This document shows, piece after piece, positions 8,384 to 16,512 of a stretch of DNA of 40,456 nucleotides (the stretch's first letter is position 1; the number at the start of each line of letters is the position of its first letter). Below the pieces are notes generated by a model. That model saw only the letters and a program-made list of their open reading frames with translations. It was not told the origin of the DNA and did no database searches. Source of the DNA: Bacteroidota bacterium (GTDB taxonomy: Bacteria; Bacteroidota; Bacteroidia; Chitinophagales; LD1); assembly GCA_947478005.1 (NCBI GenBank), contig CANJVG010000016.1, forward strand, positions 1-40,456. The letters run 5' to 3'. The position numbers and the translations under genes are program-made.

Positions 8384-8725
8384 ATGAATTGGACCCCTTT
8401 AATTAATATTCATCAGTTGGATGAGATAGACCGAGAATCAGGAGCGAAAAAGATATTGCTTTTTAAACACAGTACCCGCTGCAGCATCAGCCATACTGCC
8501 AAAGCACGACTCGAAAGGTCGTGGAATGCGGAGAACGATAAAGAAGTGCACACTTATTACTTAGACCTTTTAGCCTACCGAAGTTTATCGAACGCTATTG
8601 CTGAAAGATATGGGATTGAGCATCAATCTCCACAGGTTTTAATGATTTCTAAAGGCAAGTGTATCCTCACACAATCGCATTTGAGTATTTCTGCTGCTGA
8701 TATAATGGAGGCAAGCGCCCTTTAG
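8384..8725 (+). CDS. ytxJ: Bacillithiol system redox-active protein YtxJ-like
   Basis: A small thioredoxin-fold protein (113 residues). The family is linked to bacillithiol, the low-molecular-weight thiol used by many Firmicutes and Bacteroidota, and is thought to act as a monothiol bacilliredoxin on protein mixed disulfides. The active-site region reads FKHSTRCSIS; family members have FKHSTRCPIS, with a single catalytic Cys. The later 'EHQSPQVLMISKGKCI' fits the cis-Pro strand of the fold. I used the ATG at 8384; the track start is a TTG two codons earlier. The stop lies 1 bp from the stop of the convergent TPR gene. Confidence 0.88.
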   Translation: MNWTPLINIHQLDEIDRESGAKKILLFKHSTRCSISHTAKARLERSWNAENDKEVHTYYLDLLAYRSLSNAIAERYGIEHQSPQVLMISKGKCILTQSHLSISAADIMEASAL

Positions 8726-8726
8726 T

Positions 8727-10691
8727 TTAACGATAGCAGTAACGCTGCATTATTTCGTAGGATTCTAAAATCCCCAACTCGCCCGCTTTGCTGAGGTTAT
8801 AGGCTGCGGTGGTATTGTCACGCAGTATGATTTCGACCAGGCCCTGATTGAAATAGGCTTCAGCAAGTGTTGGCTCGAGAGTGATGGCCCTCGAAAAATC
8901 GGCTGTGGCACCAAAGAAATCGTTGGTCATAAATTTGACCGTGGCCCGATTATACCAGGCATAAGAAAAAGCAGAATCGAGTTGGATGGTTTTGGTGTAA
9001 TCGCGGTTTACCATGTCGAATGTTTGATTGAAACCCGAAAGAGATTGAGTGTCATCCGGTTGCAGGGCTTTAAACTTTAAAGTAGCTGTTTGTTTCGAGG
9101 AACCCAGCAGTTCGAGCAGATGCAGACGAGTGGTGGCGCGACTGAAATAGGCCATGCTGTTGGTGGAATCAATGGCAATTGTCTTTTCATAGTCGGCAAA
9201 GGCCTGATTATATTGCTGCAACGAACTGTAGATGATGGCGCGATTGAGATAAGAACCCGCATTGTCGGGATAGCGGTTAATGAGAGCATTTAATTGCTCC
9301 AGCCTGGTCTGTGCTTTCTTCAAATCAATCGTATCGAGAAGATGGCAACTGAGCATGTACAGTGTTTTGTTAGCCCCGGTGTAAAGGTGAATTTGCCGGT
9401 CAACAGCACGGTCGGTTACGATAGCAAAGGCGGGTTTCAGTTCTAGGTCATCGAAGTTATCCTGAATCTTTTCTTTGAAGGCAGTAGGTACAGCATGGTC
9501 ATCATCGAGCCTTATTAGTTCCATCAACCGCATCTTATCGAGATTGCGCAAACTATCGCTTTGGGCAAACTTTACCTGCTCTATCTTCTTGGCTTTGCTA
9601 AAATCGCTGTTGGCCCCTTTTATATCTCCCAGTTCGCGTTTTACCTGCGAGCGCAGGTCGTAGGCATTGGCTAAGTCGGGAAGTATTTCTATTGTTTTAT
9701 TGAAGTCTTTCAATGCTCCTTTGGCATCACCATTTTGCCATCGCAGGCTGGCGCGGTTGTAGTAGGCCAACAGGTAGTTTGGTTTTAGCAGAAGCACCCG
9801 GTCATAGTCGGTCATGGCGCCTTCGTTATTCTGCATATTGCTTTTTATGATGGCGCGGTTAAAATAAGCCGAGGCGCAGGTAGGTGCCAATTGAATCACC
9901 CGGTTTAAATCGGCCAGTGCACTGGCATGCAGCGAGTCGTTCATATACATGCCTGCGCGCTGCAACAGAATGGAAATATCGGTGGAATCTACAAGCAATG
10001 CCCGCTCAAAATCAAGTGAAGCTGAGTCGGCCTCATGCAATGCGTTCCAGGCCATGGCGCGCTGTACATAGGCCCGTGCATTGTCGGTAGTTCGGCCAAT
10101 GGCACGGGTGTAATCAATAATGGCTTTGCCGTAATTTCGAAGGCCAAAAGAGGCGGCTCCTCTTACCAAATAGAGGTTTTCATCTACAAACTTTAGCCGC
10201 ACAGCTGTGTTGCAATCTTCAATGGCCGCTTGATATTTGTGCAGCGATAGGTAAGTGATGGCTCGGTTGGAATATATTTTTACATCGGTACTATCGATAG
10301 CCAGCGCCCGGGTATAATCTTCCAATGCACCGGAGTAATCGAAAAGCTGCTCGCGAAGAACCCCGCGAAGGCAAAACAAATCGGAGAGGAAGGGATAGAG
10401 TGAAATAGCTTTGTCAGCATCTTCTTCGGCTCCGGCAAAATCGTGGAGTTCGTATTTAGCTATAGCACGAACCTGAAAACCTTCATACATTACCGGTTGC
10501 TGGCTGATGTACAGGTTTGCGTTTTCAATAGCCTGAGCATAATGCTCTTTGCTCAACTCGAACCGTGCGGCCTGCAGGTAGTCTATTCTGCGCTGCGCCT
10601 GCACCAACGAAAACACACCAATGCCAACGAGCAATAGCATCAGTTTTGGCAGAAGTCGGGTCAATGATTTGGTTACAGCGGCTTTGATCAT
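8727..10691 (-). CDS. Secreted/periplasmic protein with many TPR repeats
   Basis: A 654-residue protein from the chosen start (MIKAAVTK...). The N-terminus is a signal peptide: basic KSLTRLLPK, hydrophobic LMLLLVGIGVFSLV, and a QAQ cleavage site. The track start at 10808 adds 39 residues that lack signal-peptide logic. The rest is an almost unbroken TPR superhelix. Repeats such as 'FDYSGALEDYTRALAIDSTDVKIYSNRAITYL', with A-x-x-D-Y/F and a terminal Pro/Asp, number roughly 10 or more, in two blocks split by a linker (about 385-470). It ends 'AYNLSKAGELGI ... QRYC', a common ending of Bacteroidota TPR proteins. It is a likely protein-binding scaffold; the partner is unknown. Confidence 0.88.
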   Translation of the reverse strand: MIKAAVTKSLTRLLPKLMLLLVGIGVFSLVQAQRRIDYLQAARFELSKEHYAQAIENANLYISQQPVMYEGFQVRAIAKYELHDFAGAEEDADKAISLYPFLSDLFCLRGVLREQLFDYSGALEDYTRALAIDSTDVKIYSNRAITYLSLHKYQAAIEDCNTAVRLKFVDENLYLVRGAASFGLRNYGKAIIDYTRAIGRTTDNARAYVQRAMAWNALHEADSASLDFERALLVDSTDISILLQRAGMYMNDSLHASALADLNRVIQLAPTCASAYFNRAIIKSNMQNNEGAMTDYDRVLLLKPNYLLAYYNRASLRWQNGDAKGALKDFNKTIEILPDLANAYDLRSQVKRELGDIKGANSDFSKAKKIEQVKFAQSDSLRNLDKMRLMELIRLDDDHAVPTAFKEKIQDNFDDLELKPAFAIVTDRAVDRQIHLYTGANKTLYMLSCHLLDTIDLKKAQTRLEQLNALINRYPDNAGSYLNRAIIYSSLQQYNQAFADYEKTIAIDSTNSMAYFSRATTRLHLLELLGSSKQTATLKFKALQPDDTQSLSGFNQTFDMVNRDYTKTIQLDSAFSYAWYNRATVKFMTNDFFGATADFSRAITLEPTLAEAYFNQGLVEIILRDNTTAAYNLSKAGELGILESYEIMQRYCYR

Positions 10692-10933
10692 TATTGAAAT
10701 GAAACGCGAAGGTTTACTTTTATTGTGAATAGGGGTGTTAAAAAACTGTCCGTCTCTCGTTTGCAGTTTTATCGTTTGTCGTTCTGCAGCCAAATACAGA
10801 CTCACCAACAGGCCATCGGCTGCTCAACGTAAAGGAAGGATAACTATCCAAAGACCATTATGCATCCAATCATCAAATGCTTTCATTATCAAATCCAAAT
10901 GAAAAGGTCATCTTCGCGCCCCAAAATTCTGCT

Positions 10934-11875
10934 ATGCTGCGTAAAATAACCGGTGCTCTTCTTCTGCTACTCATTGTTCTTCTCCTGGTAGTTGTATTTC
11001 GAAAGGATCTTACACTGCCCAAGGCGGAAGTGAAAGCAAAGTACAGTTTGCCCAATTCGCATTTTATTAATTGGAAAGGTGGCGAACTGCACTATACCGA
11101 AAGCGGTAATGACACCAATAGGACCGTATTGATGATTCACGGGTTTGGCGGCAGCAATCGCGATTTTTACATGCTCGATTCTTTGATAAATAAGCAATAC
11201 CATGTCATTCGGGTCGACCTGCCGGGCTTTGGACTATCCGACTTTCCGTTTGCCTATGGCCAAATAAGCTTTCATGATGCCTATGCCGAATACTTCAGCT
11301 TTTTGCTCGATACGCTGCATATCGATTCGTGTTATCTCATGGGCAATTCGTTGGGCGGCCTGATGTCGATTGAACTGATTTCGCAACATCCCGATAAGGT
11401 TAAGAAGCTGGTGCTGTTTAACAGTGCAGGATATAATCTGAAAGAAGTAATGAAAACCGCCAATGCCGACTTTTTTCGCCTGTGGCCGGTGAAACAGTTT
11501 GTGAAAAAAGGAGTGCCGGAGTTTATGACCGCCAAGGGCATAAGCCGTGTGGCCTATGCGCAAGAGCTGCTGACGCCCGAAAAAATTACCCGCGTAAATA
11601 GTTTCTGGAACCGTGAAGGTAACCTGCGCCACATTGTTGAAATGGCCAATGCCGGGGAGCCTTTTGACGAAAGCAAGATAGGTCGCATTGCCTGCCCTAC
11701 ATTGGTTGTATGGGGTAAGCAGGATCAAATTATCCATGTAGAATATGCCGAGCAATTCCATCACGATATTAAAGGCAGCGAGCTGCTTATTTACGATTCG
11801 TGCGGCCATGTGCCGATGATGGAAAAACCAACTGAGGTGCAGCAGGCGGTGTTGCAGTTTTTGGCCCGACCGTAG
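10934..11875 (+). CDS. Alpha/beta hydrolase, membrane-anchored or exported
   Basis: A serine hydrolase of about 313 residues. The N-terminus (MLRKITGALLLLLIVLLLVVVF) is a signal anchor or signal peptide. The fold motifs are oxyanion HGFGGSNRDF, DLPGFGLSD, nucleophile elbow GNSLGG, acid in VVWGKQDQIIHV, and His in YDSCGHVPMMEKP. The catalytic triad is complete. I chose the ATG at 10934, since the earlier one at 10877 adds 19 polar residues before the signal sequence. Substrate cannot be told; lipase/esterase and epoxide-hydrolase-like relatives are all possible. It is divergent from the TPR gene. Confidence 0.9.
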   Translation: MLRKITGALLLLLIVLLLVVVFRKDLTLPKAEVKAKYSLPNSHFINWKGGELHYTESGNDTNRTVLMIHGFGGSNRDFYMLDSLINKQYHVIRVDLPGFGLSDFPFAYGQISFHDAYAEYFSFLLDTLHIDSCYLMGNSLGGLMSIELISQHPDKVKKLVLFNSAGYNLKEVMKTANADFFRLWPVKQFVKKGVPEFMTAKGISRVAYAQELLTPEKITRVNSFWNREGNLRHIVEMANAGEPFDESKIGRIACPTLVVWGKQDQIIHVEYAEQFHHDIKGSELLIYDSCGHVPMMEKPTEVQQAVLQFLARP

Positions 11876-12023
11876 TCTGATAGAAAGCAAGATGTACACG
11901 ATACGTATATTTCATTAGCTTGAAATGTACCTACTATTCATTTATCGTTTACTTTGCCTAAGGCAACGATTCGTGTGTTTCGCTCGTTTCCTTTGTTAAG
12001 AGCAACATCTACAATAACCCGCT

Positions 12024-12866
12024 ATGCACAAAATCTACTCAGGAATTACCCGAAATAGAATTGTTCTAATCCTCTTTGCCTGTTTGGCTTTGAACATGGC
12101 CGCCCCGCCTCCCCCATATATGTGGGCCAATACGGGTGCCCCGGGAGAAGAAACCTGCTACAGTTGCCATGTCGAATTTCCGCTGAACGACACGGGCGGG
12201 TTTTTGAAAATAAACACAATACCACCCCTGCACAACGGCCTATATGTGCCCGGGCAAACCTATCTGGTTACCGAAACATTTACCCGGCCCCCTCTTATTT
12301 CGTATACCTGCAGCACCGAAATAGTCGATAGCCTGGGCAATGATGCAGGGGTAAAGGCCATCAGCGATTCGTTGAATACCAGTTTGGTTTCAACTCCATC
12401 GGGGCGATTTTGTGTTTGGGCGCGTTATTATGATGTAGATACCAGCATCCAATGCAATTTTATCTGGACCGCTCCCGCAAGCGGCCCTGTGAGCATATAC
12501 GCTGCGGGGGTTACCCATAGTTTTCAGTTGGGGGGCAGCGGAGGCTATGTATATACCGACAGTCTGGTGAACCTGCAGCCCGATTACAGCAATAGTGTAG
12601 CCGAAACGGATAAAGCAACCGGATTTGAATTGTATCCTAACCCAACGGGTGCCGAAATGACTATCGGTTTTAAGGTGGCTAAGCCAACCGATTATGAGCT
12701 GATAGTGTACAGCACCGCTGGTCAAAAAATGATGCAACAGAATGGCCGAACCTCAACCGGTGATTACAAGCAGCAATTGACCCTTACCACACTGCCCAAA
12801 GGTGTTTATCTGGTCTGCTTACAGGTAGATAAGGCTAAGTTTAGCCGGAAGGTGGTGGTGGAGTAG
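12024..12866 (+). CDS. T9SS-exported protein with Reeler-like domain and one CxxCH motif
   Basis: A 280-residue secreted protein. The signal peptide (about 1-27) ends near NMAAP. Residues about 36-190 resemble the Reeler/'choice-of-anchor V' domain of Bacteroidota, which begins GAPGEETCYSCH. The CYSCH is a classic heme c attachment motif, but in this family it may instead be structural. Residues about 200-280 are a T9SS type A sorting domain: FELYPNPT, YELIVYSTAGQ, LTTLPKGVYLVCLQ and a final RKVVVE. The protein should therefore cross the outer membrane through T9SS and be attached to the surface or released. It is a single gene, with no electron-transfer genes next to it. Confidence 0.88.
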   Translation: MHKIYSGITRNRIVLILFACLALNMAAPPPPYMWANTGAPGEETCYSCHVEFPLNDTGGFLKINTIPPLHNGLYVPGQTYLVTETFTRPPLISYTCSTEIVDSLGNDAGVKAISDSLNTSLVSTPSGRFCVWARYYDVDTSIQCNFIWTAPASGPVSIYAAGVTHSFQLGGSGGYVYTDSLVNLQPDYSNSVAETDKATGFELYPNPTGAEMTIGFKVAKPTDYELIVYSTAGQKMMQQNGRTSTGDYKQQLTLTTLPKGVYLVCLQVDKAKFSRKVVVE

Positions 12867-12967
12867 GGACCGTTTAGTGTCTCATTAATCGTTAAATAGC
12901 CATGGGAGAAGTTCGGATTTCGGGTTTCGGAATGCGGATTTTGCAGCCAAATGCAGAATACGGTTGA

Positions 12968-13062
12968 ACGCAAAGGGTGTTAAGGTGTTAAAGTGTTAAG
13001 GTTGGGCTTTGCCCTTCACCTTCGCACTTTAACACTTTCGCGCCTTCGCACCTTTTTTGTCT
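12968..13062. repeat. Extragenic short direct and inverted repeats
   Basis: Three near-identical octamers GGTGTTAA/AGTGTTAA run in tandem at 12977-12999. Past a GGGCTTTGCCC centre come the complementary forms: GTGTTAAAGTG (12985-12995) and CACTTTAACAC (13025-13035) are a perfect 11-bp inverted repeat, and further CCTTCGC copies follow. The whole could fold into a long imperfect hairpin. It lies between the convergent ends of the Reeler gene and the fn3 gene, and so might act as a terminator. The octamer structure looks like a small extragenic repeat family. Confidence 0.75.
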
Positions 13063-13077
13063 TTCACCTTCGCGCAT

Positions 13078-13716
13078 TTAATACTGTATCACAAAACTCA
13101 CCGCCAGGCTCCAGCCGCTTGTAACATTTTTAACCGTTGAACGGAAACGAAACACTATCCGCGCACCCGAGGTCAGTCCGCTCACGGTCGTGTTGGCCAC
13201 GTTTGTAACCGGCAGGTCGGTCCAGCTTACTCCGTTGTTGATGCTCATCTGCCATTGATAGGCCGCTTTGAGTGCTGCCGACTGCCCTACCAGTTTTACC
13301 ATACCTGGTGTAATCAACTGCTTCACCGCCAGGCTCGGCTTCACGCGCACCCCGTTTACTTTTATGTCCAGCCCCGATGAAGACGCAATAATCATCTGCT
13401 GCTCCGGGTCTGGCTCTACCCTTATCAATCCCTGCACATAGGCTACCCAGGTTTCCATATCATCGGTTACCAGCGTGCGGGCTGCGTTGCGCGTGGCCAC
13501 CCCGTTTTCGGCCCGCGTTTCTACCAATATCTGGGCAGCATCCATAGCCGAAATATGGCCGTTTACGGCCGAAACGGTAGGGCTGGGGGTTGCAAAAATG
13601 GTGGTGTAAGCTGCAATATCGGCCGACACATGGGTGGCTTTCATGCGGAAAGCGCCATAGCTGCGATATTTACTGATTCCAAATACGACTGTAATTTTTC
13701 TGTTTAAAGGAGCCAT
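13078..13716 (-). CDS. Fibronectin type III-like domain protein
   Basis: A 212-residue protein with no signal peptide. The first ~120 residues are mainly helical (SADIAAYTTIF ... MDAAQILVETRAENGVATRNAARTLVTDDMETWVAYVQGLI). The last ~90 form a beta-sandwich with the fn3-like run AAYQWQMSINNGVSWTDLPVTNVANTTVSGLTSGARIVFRFRS. This two-part layout recurs in Bacteroidota proteins of unknown function that are often called fibronectin type III proteins. Convergent with the Reeler gene; its upstream side faces repeat array 2. The role is unknown. Confidence 0.75.
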   Translation of the reverse strand: MAPLNRKITVVFGISKYRSYGAFRMKATHVSADIAAYTTIFATPSPTVSAVNGHISAMDAAQILVETRAENGVATRNAARTLVTDDMETWVAYVQGLIRVEPDPEQQMIIASSSGLDIKVNGVRVKPSLAVKQLITPGMVKLVGQSAALKAAYQWQMSINNGVSWTDLPVTNVANTTVSGLTSGARIVFRFRSTVKNVTSGWSLAVSFVIQY

Positions 13717-13799
13717 TGTTTTATTTATTTAAAGGTTAAAAAATACATTGTAATGAAGCTCAAAGTCAACAGTTCGAAGCTTAGCAACCATTCGGAGTT

Positions 13800-14114
13800 C
13801 ATTTAAAGCGGCCCCACAATCGCTTAATGAGCCGCCTCCATCATTCAGTGAAGCGCTTCAATGTCTTAGTGAGGTTCGTCACTCGATTAGTGAAGTCCTT
13901 CAATCGTATGGTGAGGTTCGTCATTCGATTAATGAGGTCCGTCAATCGTATGGTGTGGTTCGTCATTCGATTAGTGAAGTCCTTCAATCGTATGTCGAGG
14001 TTCGTCATTCGATTAGTGAAGTCCTTCAATCGTATGGTGTGGTTCGTCACTCGATTAGCGAGGTCCTTCAATCGTATGGCGAGGCTCGTCACTCGATTAG
14101 TGAGGTCCTTCACT
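13800..14114. repeat. Tandem array 2: fifteen 21-bp half-units in a 42-bp period
   Basis: 315 bp equals 15 half-units of 21 bp. Two half-types alternate, CGATTAGTGAAGTCC... and CGTATGGTGAGGTTC..., giving a 42-bp period; the first three or four halves are degenerate. Once per 42 bp there is an inverted repeat around CGATT, such as TCACT-CGATT-AGTGA. The array lies in the divergent region between the fn3 gene and the small DNA-binding-like gene. The repetitive ORFs in the track (13827..14195 and 13841..14113) come from the multiple-of-3 period and are not called. Confidence 0.95.
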
Positions 14115-14225
14115 TGCCCTTATTCTGCTGCTAAAACTTCAATGAACTTCGATGGTGCAAATCTACAGGCGGGCACAGCTCCGAACGAATTCTGAACCCT
14201 GTTTAAAACGCCCTAATAACCCCAC

Positions 14226-14261
14226 GGCCCTGCCGAGCGATTTGGCATCGGTCGGGCAGGC
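14226..14261. other. GC-rich imperfect hairpin in a 730-bp intergenic region
   Basis: CCTGCCGA pairs with TCGGGCAGG (one bulge) around a 15-base loop. Apart from array 2 and this hairpin, I see nothing in 13717-14446. Confidence 0.4.
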
Positions 14262-14446
14262 TCTGACTGCCCTGTTTGCCTATGGCGCGGGGTCAAATAT
14301 TTTGGCCAGAATGTATTTGTAGAATCAAAAATATTTTGTACCGTTACATCACGTATTGGGGTTTTACGCCATTTGCGTGGCTAAAACAGGGGAAGGTGAT
14401 TTTCGAAACAAAGCACTTTTTTACGTATGGAACCACACAAAAAAAA

Positions 14447-14842
14447 ATGTATGACGAACGCAAAAAAAAGAAGCAGTCGCAAAAACAGGTTTACACCGCG
14501 CTGGGCTGGAAACAGCAAAACTACAGCAAAAAAGAACTGGGCCAGCGCAGGCTGAGCGAATACGAAGCCAGCCAACTGGCCCATTACCACGGCAAGCCCG
14601 AAGACTACTTTAAACACAACGGCCCTGCCGATGATGAACCCATAGCCGATGCCGGCACATCGCCTGCGGTGGCCGCAGCCCATATAACTAAGGAAGATTT
14701 AATCGCCTTTGGCGAGAAATTGGGCTCGGTGGTAGCCGAAAAAGTAATAGACACCCTGAAAAATACCTTGCTAAAAGAATTGAAAACCGAAACGCAGGAG
14801 AGAAAGAAACCGGAGAAGGAAAGGGGGAGGAAGAAGGGATAG
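14447..14842 (+). CDS. Small helix-turn-helix-like protein
   Basis: From the ATG at 14447, 131 residues. The start MYDERKKKKQSQKQVYTALGWKQQNYSKKELGQRRLSEYEASQLAHYHGKPEDYF has the spacing of a Cro/XRE helix-turn-helix ('SQKQVYTALGWKQQNYSKKE...'), although it is a weak match. A linker rich in Ala, Pro and Asp follows, then a helical tail (KLGSVVAEKVIDTLKNTLLKELK) and a very basic end (RKKPEKERGRKKG). The track start at 14276 adds 57 residues that look non-coding. A run of nine A lies just before the ATG; see findings. It precedes the defence genes on the same strand but has ordinary base composition. Confidence 0.6.
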   Translation: MYDERKKKKQSQKQVYTALGWKQQNYSKKELGQRRLSEYEASQLAHYHGKPEDYFKHNGPADDEPIADAGTSPAVAAAHITKEDLIAFGEKLGSVVAEKVIDTLKNTLLKELKTETQERKKPEKERGRKKG

Positions 14843-14964
14843 GGTAAACCGGATGAATAAATTAGAAGGTGCTTCCCGTTGATATGAAAAAATTATATTT
14901 GGAGTTGTGTATATTTATTAGTTATGTATAATGCTAAAAGACCGCCCATCAAGAAACAAAGGAT

Positions 14965-15846
14965 ATGAGTGAAGCACAATATTTTAAAGGTTTTTGCGAC
15001 AAACTAGTTATTGGGACGGATAAACGGTCGACAATTTTAACACGATATAAGGCAATTACAACTAGACTAAACACTGACTTTTGGAATAGTCCAAGTGATA
15101 TACTATTTAGCAGATACGTAGGTTCGTATGGCAGAAATACATCAATAAAAAACGAAAGCGATATAGATATGATATTCGTTATTCCCGTGCATTTGAAAGC
15201 AACTTATGATAACTATACTTACAATGGACAGTCAGCTTTATTGCAAGCAGTAAGTAAATCAATACAAAAAACTTATAGCACATCAAAAGTAGGTGCGGAT
15301 GGGCAAGTTGTGTCTGTGACTTTTACAGATGGAGTGAATTTTGAAGTTGTGCCAGCTTTCGAGAATTCTGACAAATCATATACATTTCCAGATGCAAACA
15401 GTAGTGGCTCTTGGAGAAAAACAGACCCACATCCGGAGATAAATAAAATTAATGAAGAAGATCCGAAACTAAACTATAATTTAAAAAGTCTTTGTAAAAT
15501 GACAAGAGCTTGGAAAGGGTTTTGTTCCGTACCAATGGGCGGACTTCTTATCGACACATTAGCGTATAATTTCTTAAAAAGTTGGGCTCATAGAAATGAA
15601 AGCTATTTCTATTATGACTTAATGGCAAGAGACTTTTTTGAATTTCTTAAAAACCAAAATGAAGCACAAGCTTATTGGTATGCCTTGGGTAGTAATCAAC
15701 TAATTTATAGAAAAGGAAATTTTGAATATAAAGCTAAGTTAGCCTACAATAAAGCAGTTGAAGCCATACTGCTTCAAAAAGATAATAAGGAGTGGAGTGC
15801 AAAACAAAAATGGAGAGAAATATATGGATACGAATTCCCATCATAA
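14965..15846 (+). CDS. CD-NTase (SMODS) nucleotidyltransferase, CBASS sensor
   Basis: A cGAS/DncV-like nucleotidyltransferase of 293 residues, expected to make a cyclic oligonucleotide signal after phage infection. The polymerase-beta-fold core reads GSYGRNTSIKNESDIDMIF: GS at 53-54 and the metal-binding pair D66/D68. The third acidic position lies in VNFEVVPAFE, Glu127, where I would expect Asp. Later family features are KLNYNLKSLCKMTRAWK and MGGLLIDTLAYNFL. The reading frame of the effector gene overlaps its end by 23 bp, so the pair forms an operon. Base composition is AT-rich against flanking genes, a sign of transfer. No ancillary Cap2/Cap3 genes are adjacent, so it would be a minimal (type I) system. 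Confidence 0.88.
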   Translation: MSEAQYFKGFCDKLVIGTDKRSTILTRYKAITTRLNTDFWNSPSDILFSRYVGSYGRNTSIKNESDIDMIFVIPVHLKATYDNYTYNGQSALLQAVSKSIQKTYSTSKVGADGQVVSVTFTDGVNFEVVPAFENSDKSYTFPDANSSGSWRKTDPHPEINKINEEDPKLNYNLKSLCKMTRAWKGFCSVPMGGLLIDTLAYNFLKSWAHRNESYFYYDLMARDFFEFLKNQNEAQAYWYALGSNQLIYRKGNFEYKAKLAYNKAVEAILLQKDNKEWSAKQKWREIYGYEFPS

Positions 15847-16393
15847 CGAATTTGAGCTATTAGAAGCTCAGCTGCGAGAAAACTATGGAAAAATAGTTTA
15901 CTCGCATAAAACTCAGGAAAAGTGTGCGGACATTTTAAATGAACGAAACAATTGCATTAAAAATATCCAAATTTTACTTTCTGGATTAATAACAACAGGA
16001 CTTTTAGTTCGTGTTTTCAAAGGTGAAGAATGGGCTTTAATTGTAAGTACAACTTTATCAGCAATTCAGTTCGCAATGGCAAGTTACCTAAAAGAGTATA
16101 ACTTGGGCGAGACTATTCAGAAACATTCTACTGCTGCATTGGAATTATTAGAAATTAGAGAAAAGTACTTGTCTTTGTTGACAGACCTTAAAGCAAAACT
16201 TATTAGTTTAGAGGATATAATTAAAAAAAGAGACGAATTACAGGACGAACTTTCAAAAACATACAAGGGATCACCAAGGACATTTAGTAAAGCGTATGCG
16301 AATGCCCAAAAAGCATTGAAAATTAATGAAGAATTGACATTTAGTGATGAAGAAATTGATAACTTTTTACCGACCCCATTAAGGAAGAAATAA
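15824..16393 (+). CDS. SLATT-type two-TM effector of CBASS
   Basis: A 189-residue protein from the ATG at 15824; the track start (15758) is inside the upstream gene. It has an N-terminal amphipathic helix (1-45), two close membrane segments (about 46-65, IKNIQILLSGLITTGLLV, and 70-89, WALIVSTTLSAIQFAMASYL), then a long coiled-coil region (ETIQKHSTAALELLEIREKYLSLL...) and a polar C-terminus. This is the layout of SLATT domains, which are known from comparative work to pair with SMODS nucleotidyltransferases and are thought to form membrane pores or disrupt the membrane when the cyclic nucleotide binds. The 23-bp overlap with the CD-NTase supports co-function. Confidence 0.85.
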   Translation: MDTNSHHNEFELLEAQLRENYGKIVYSHKTQEKCADILNERNNCIKNIQILLSGLITTGLLVRVFKGEEWALIVSTTLSAIQFAMASYLKEYNLGETIQKHSTAALELLEIREKYLSLLTDLKAKLISLEDIIKKRDELQDELSKTYKGSPRTFSKAYANAQKALKINEELTFSDEEIDNFLPTPLRKK

Positions 16394-16400
16394 GCAATAC

Positions 16401-16407
16401 ACATAAC
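16401..16407 (+). other. attC-like left terminus after the CBASS pair (tentative)
   Basis: ACATAAC lies 8 bp after the SLATT stop codon and is followed by AGCACC. It is the exact complement of GTTATGT at 14921-14927, just upstream of the CBASS pair. The full hairpin of an attC site is not present. See findings. Confidence 0.25.
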
Positions 16408-16512
16408 AGCACCTATAAGAAATTGGCGGTACAGTGCTCGCATAATCATTTGTAGTAAAAAAAACAGCTATTGTAAATCTGCAAAACATCCGGTGCATTA
16501 TTATAAGACAGT

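Noticed and set aside
8727-10691. Plus-strand ORFs within the TPR gene (9090..9293, 9884..10090 and others)
   Set aside because: Shadows of a strong coding frame with a signal peptide and TPR consensus.
13827-14195. Repetitive ORFs over array 2 (13827..14195 plus and 13841..14113 minus)
   Set aside because: Same reason: a period of 21/42 bp leaves several frames open, including a third frame not in the track. No sign of selection for one frame.
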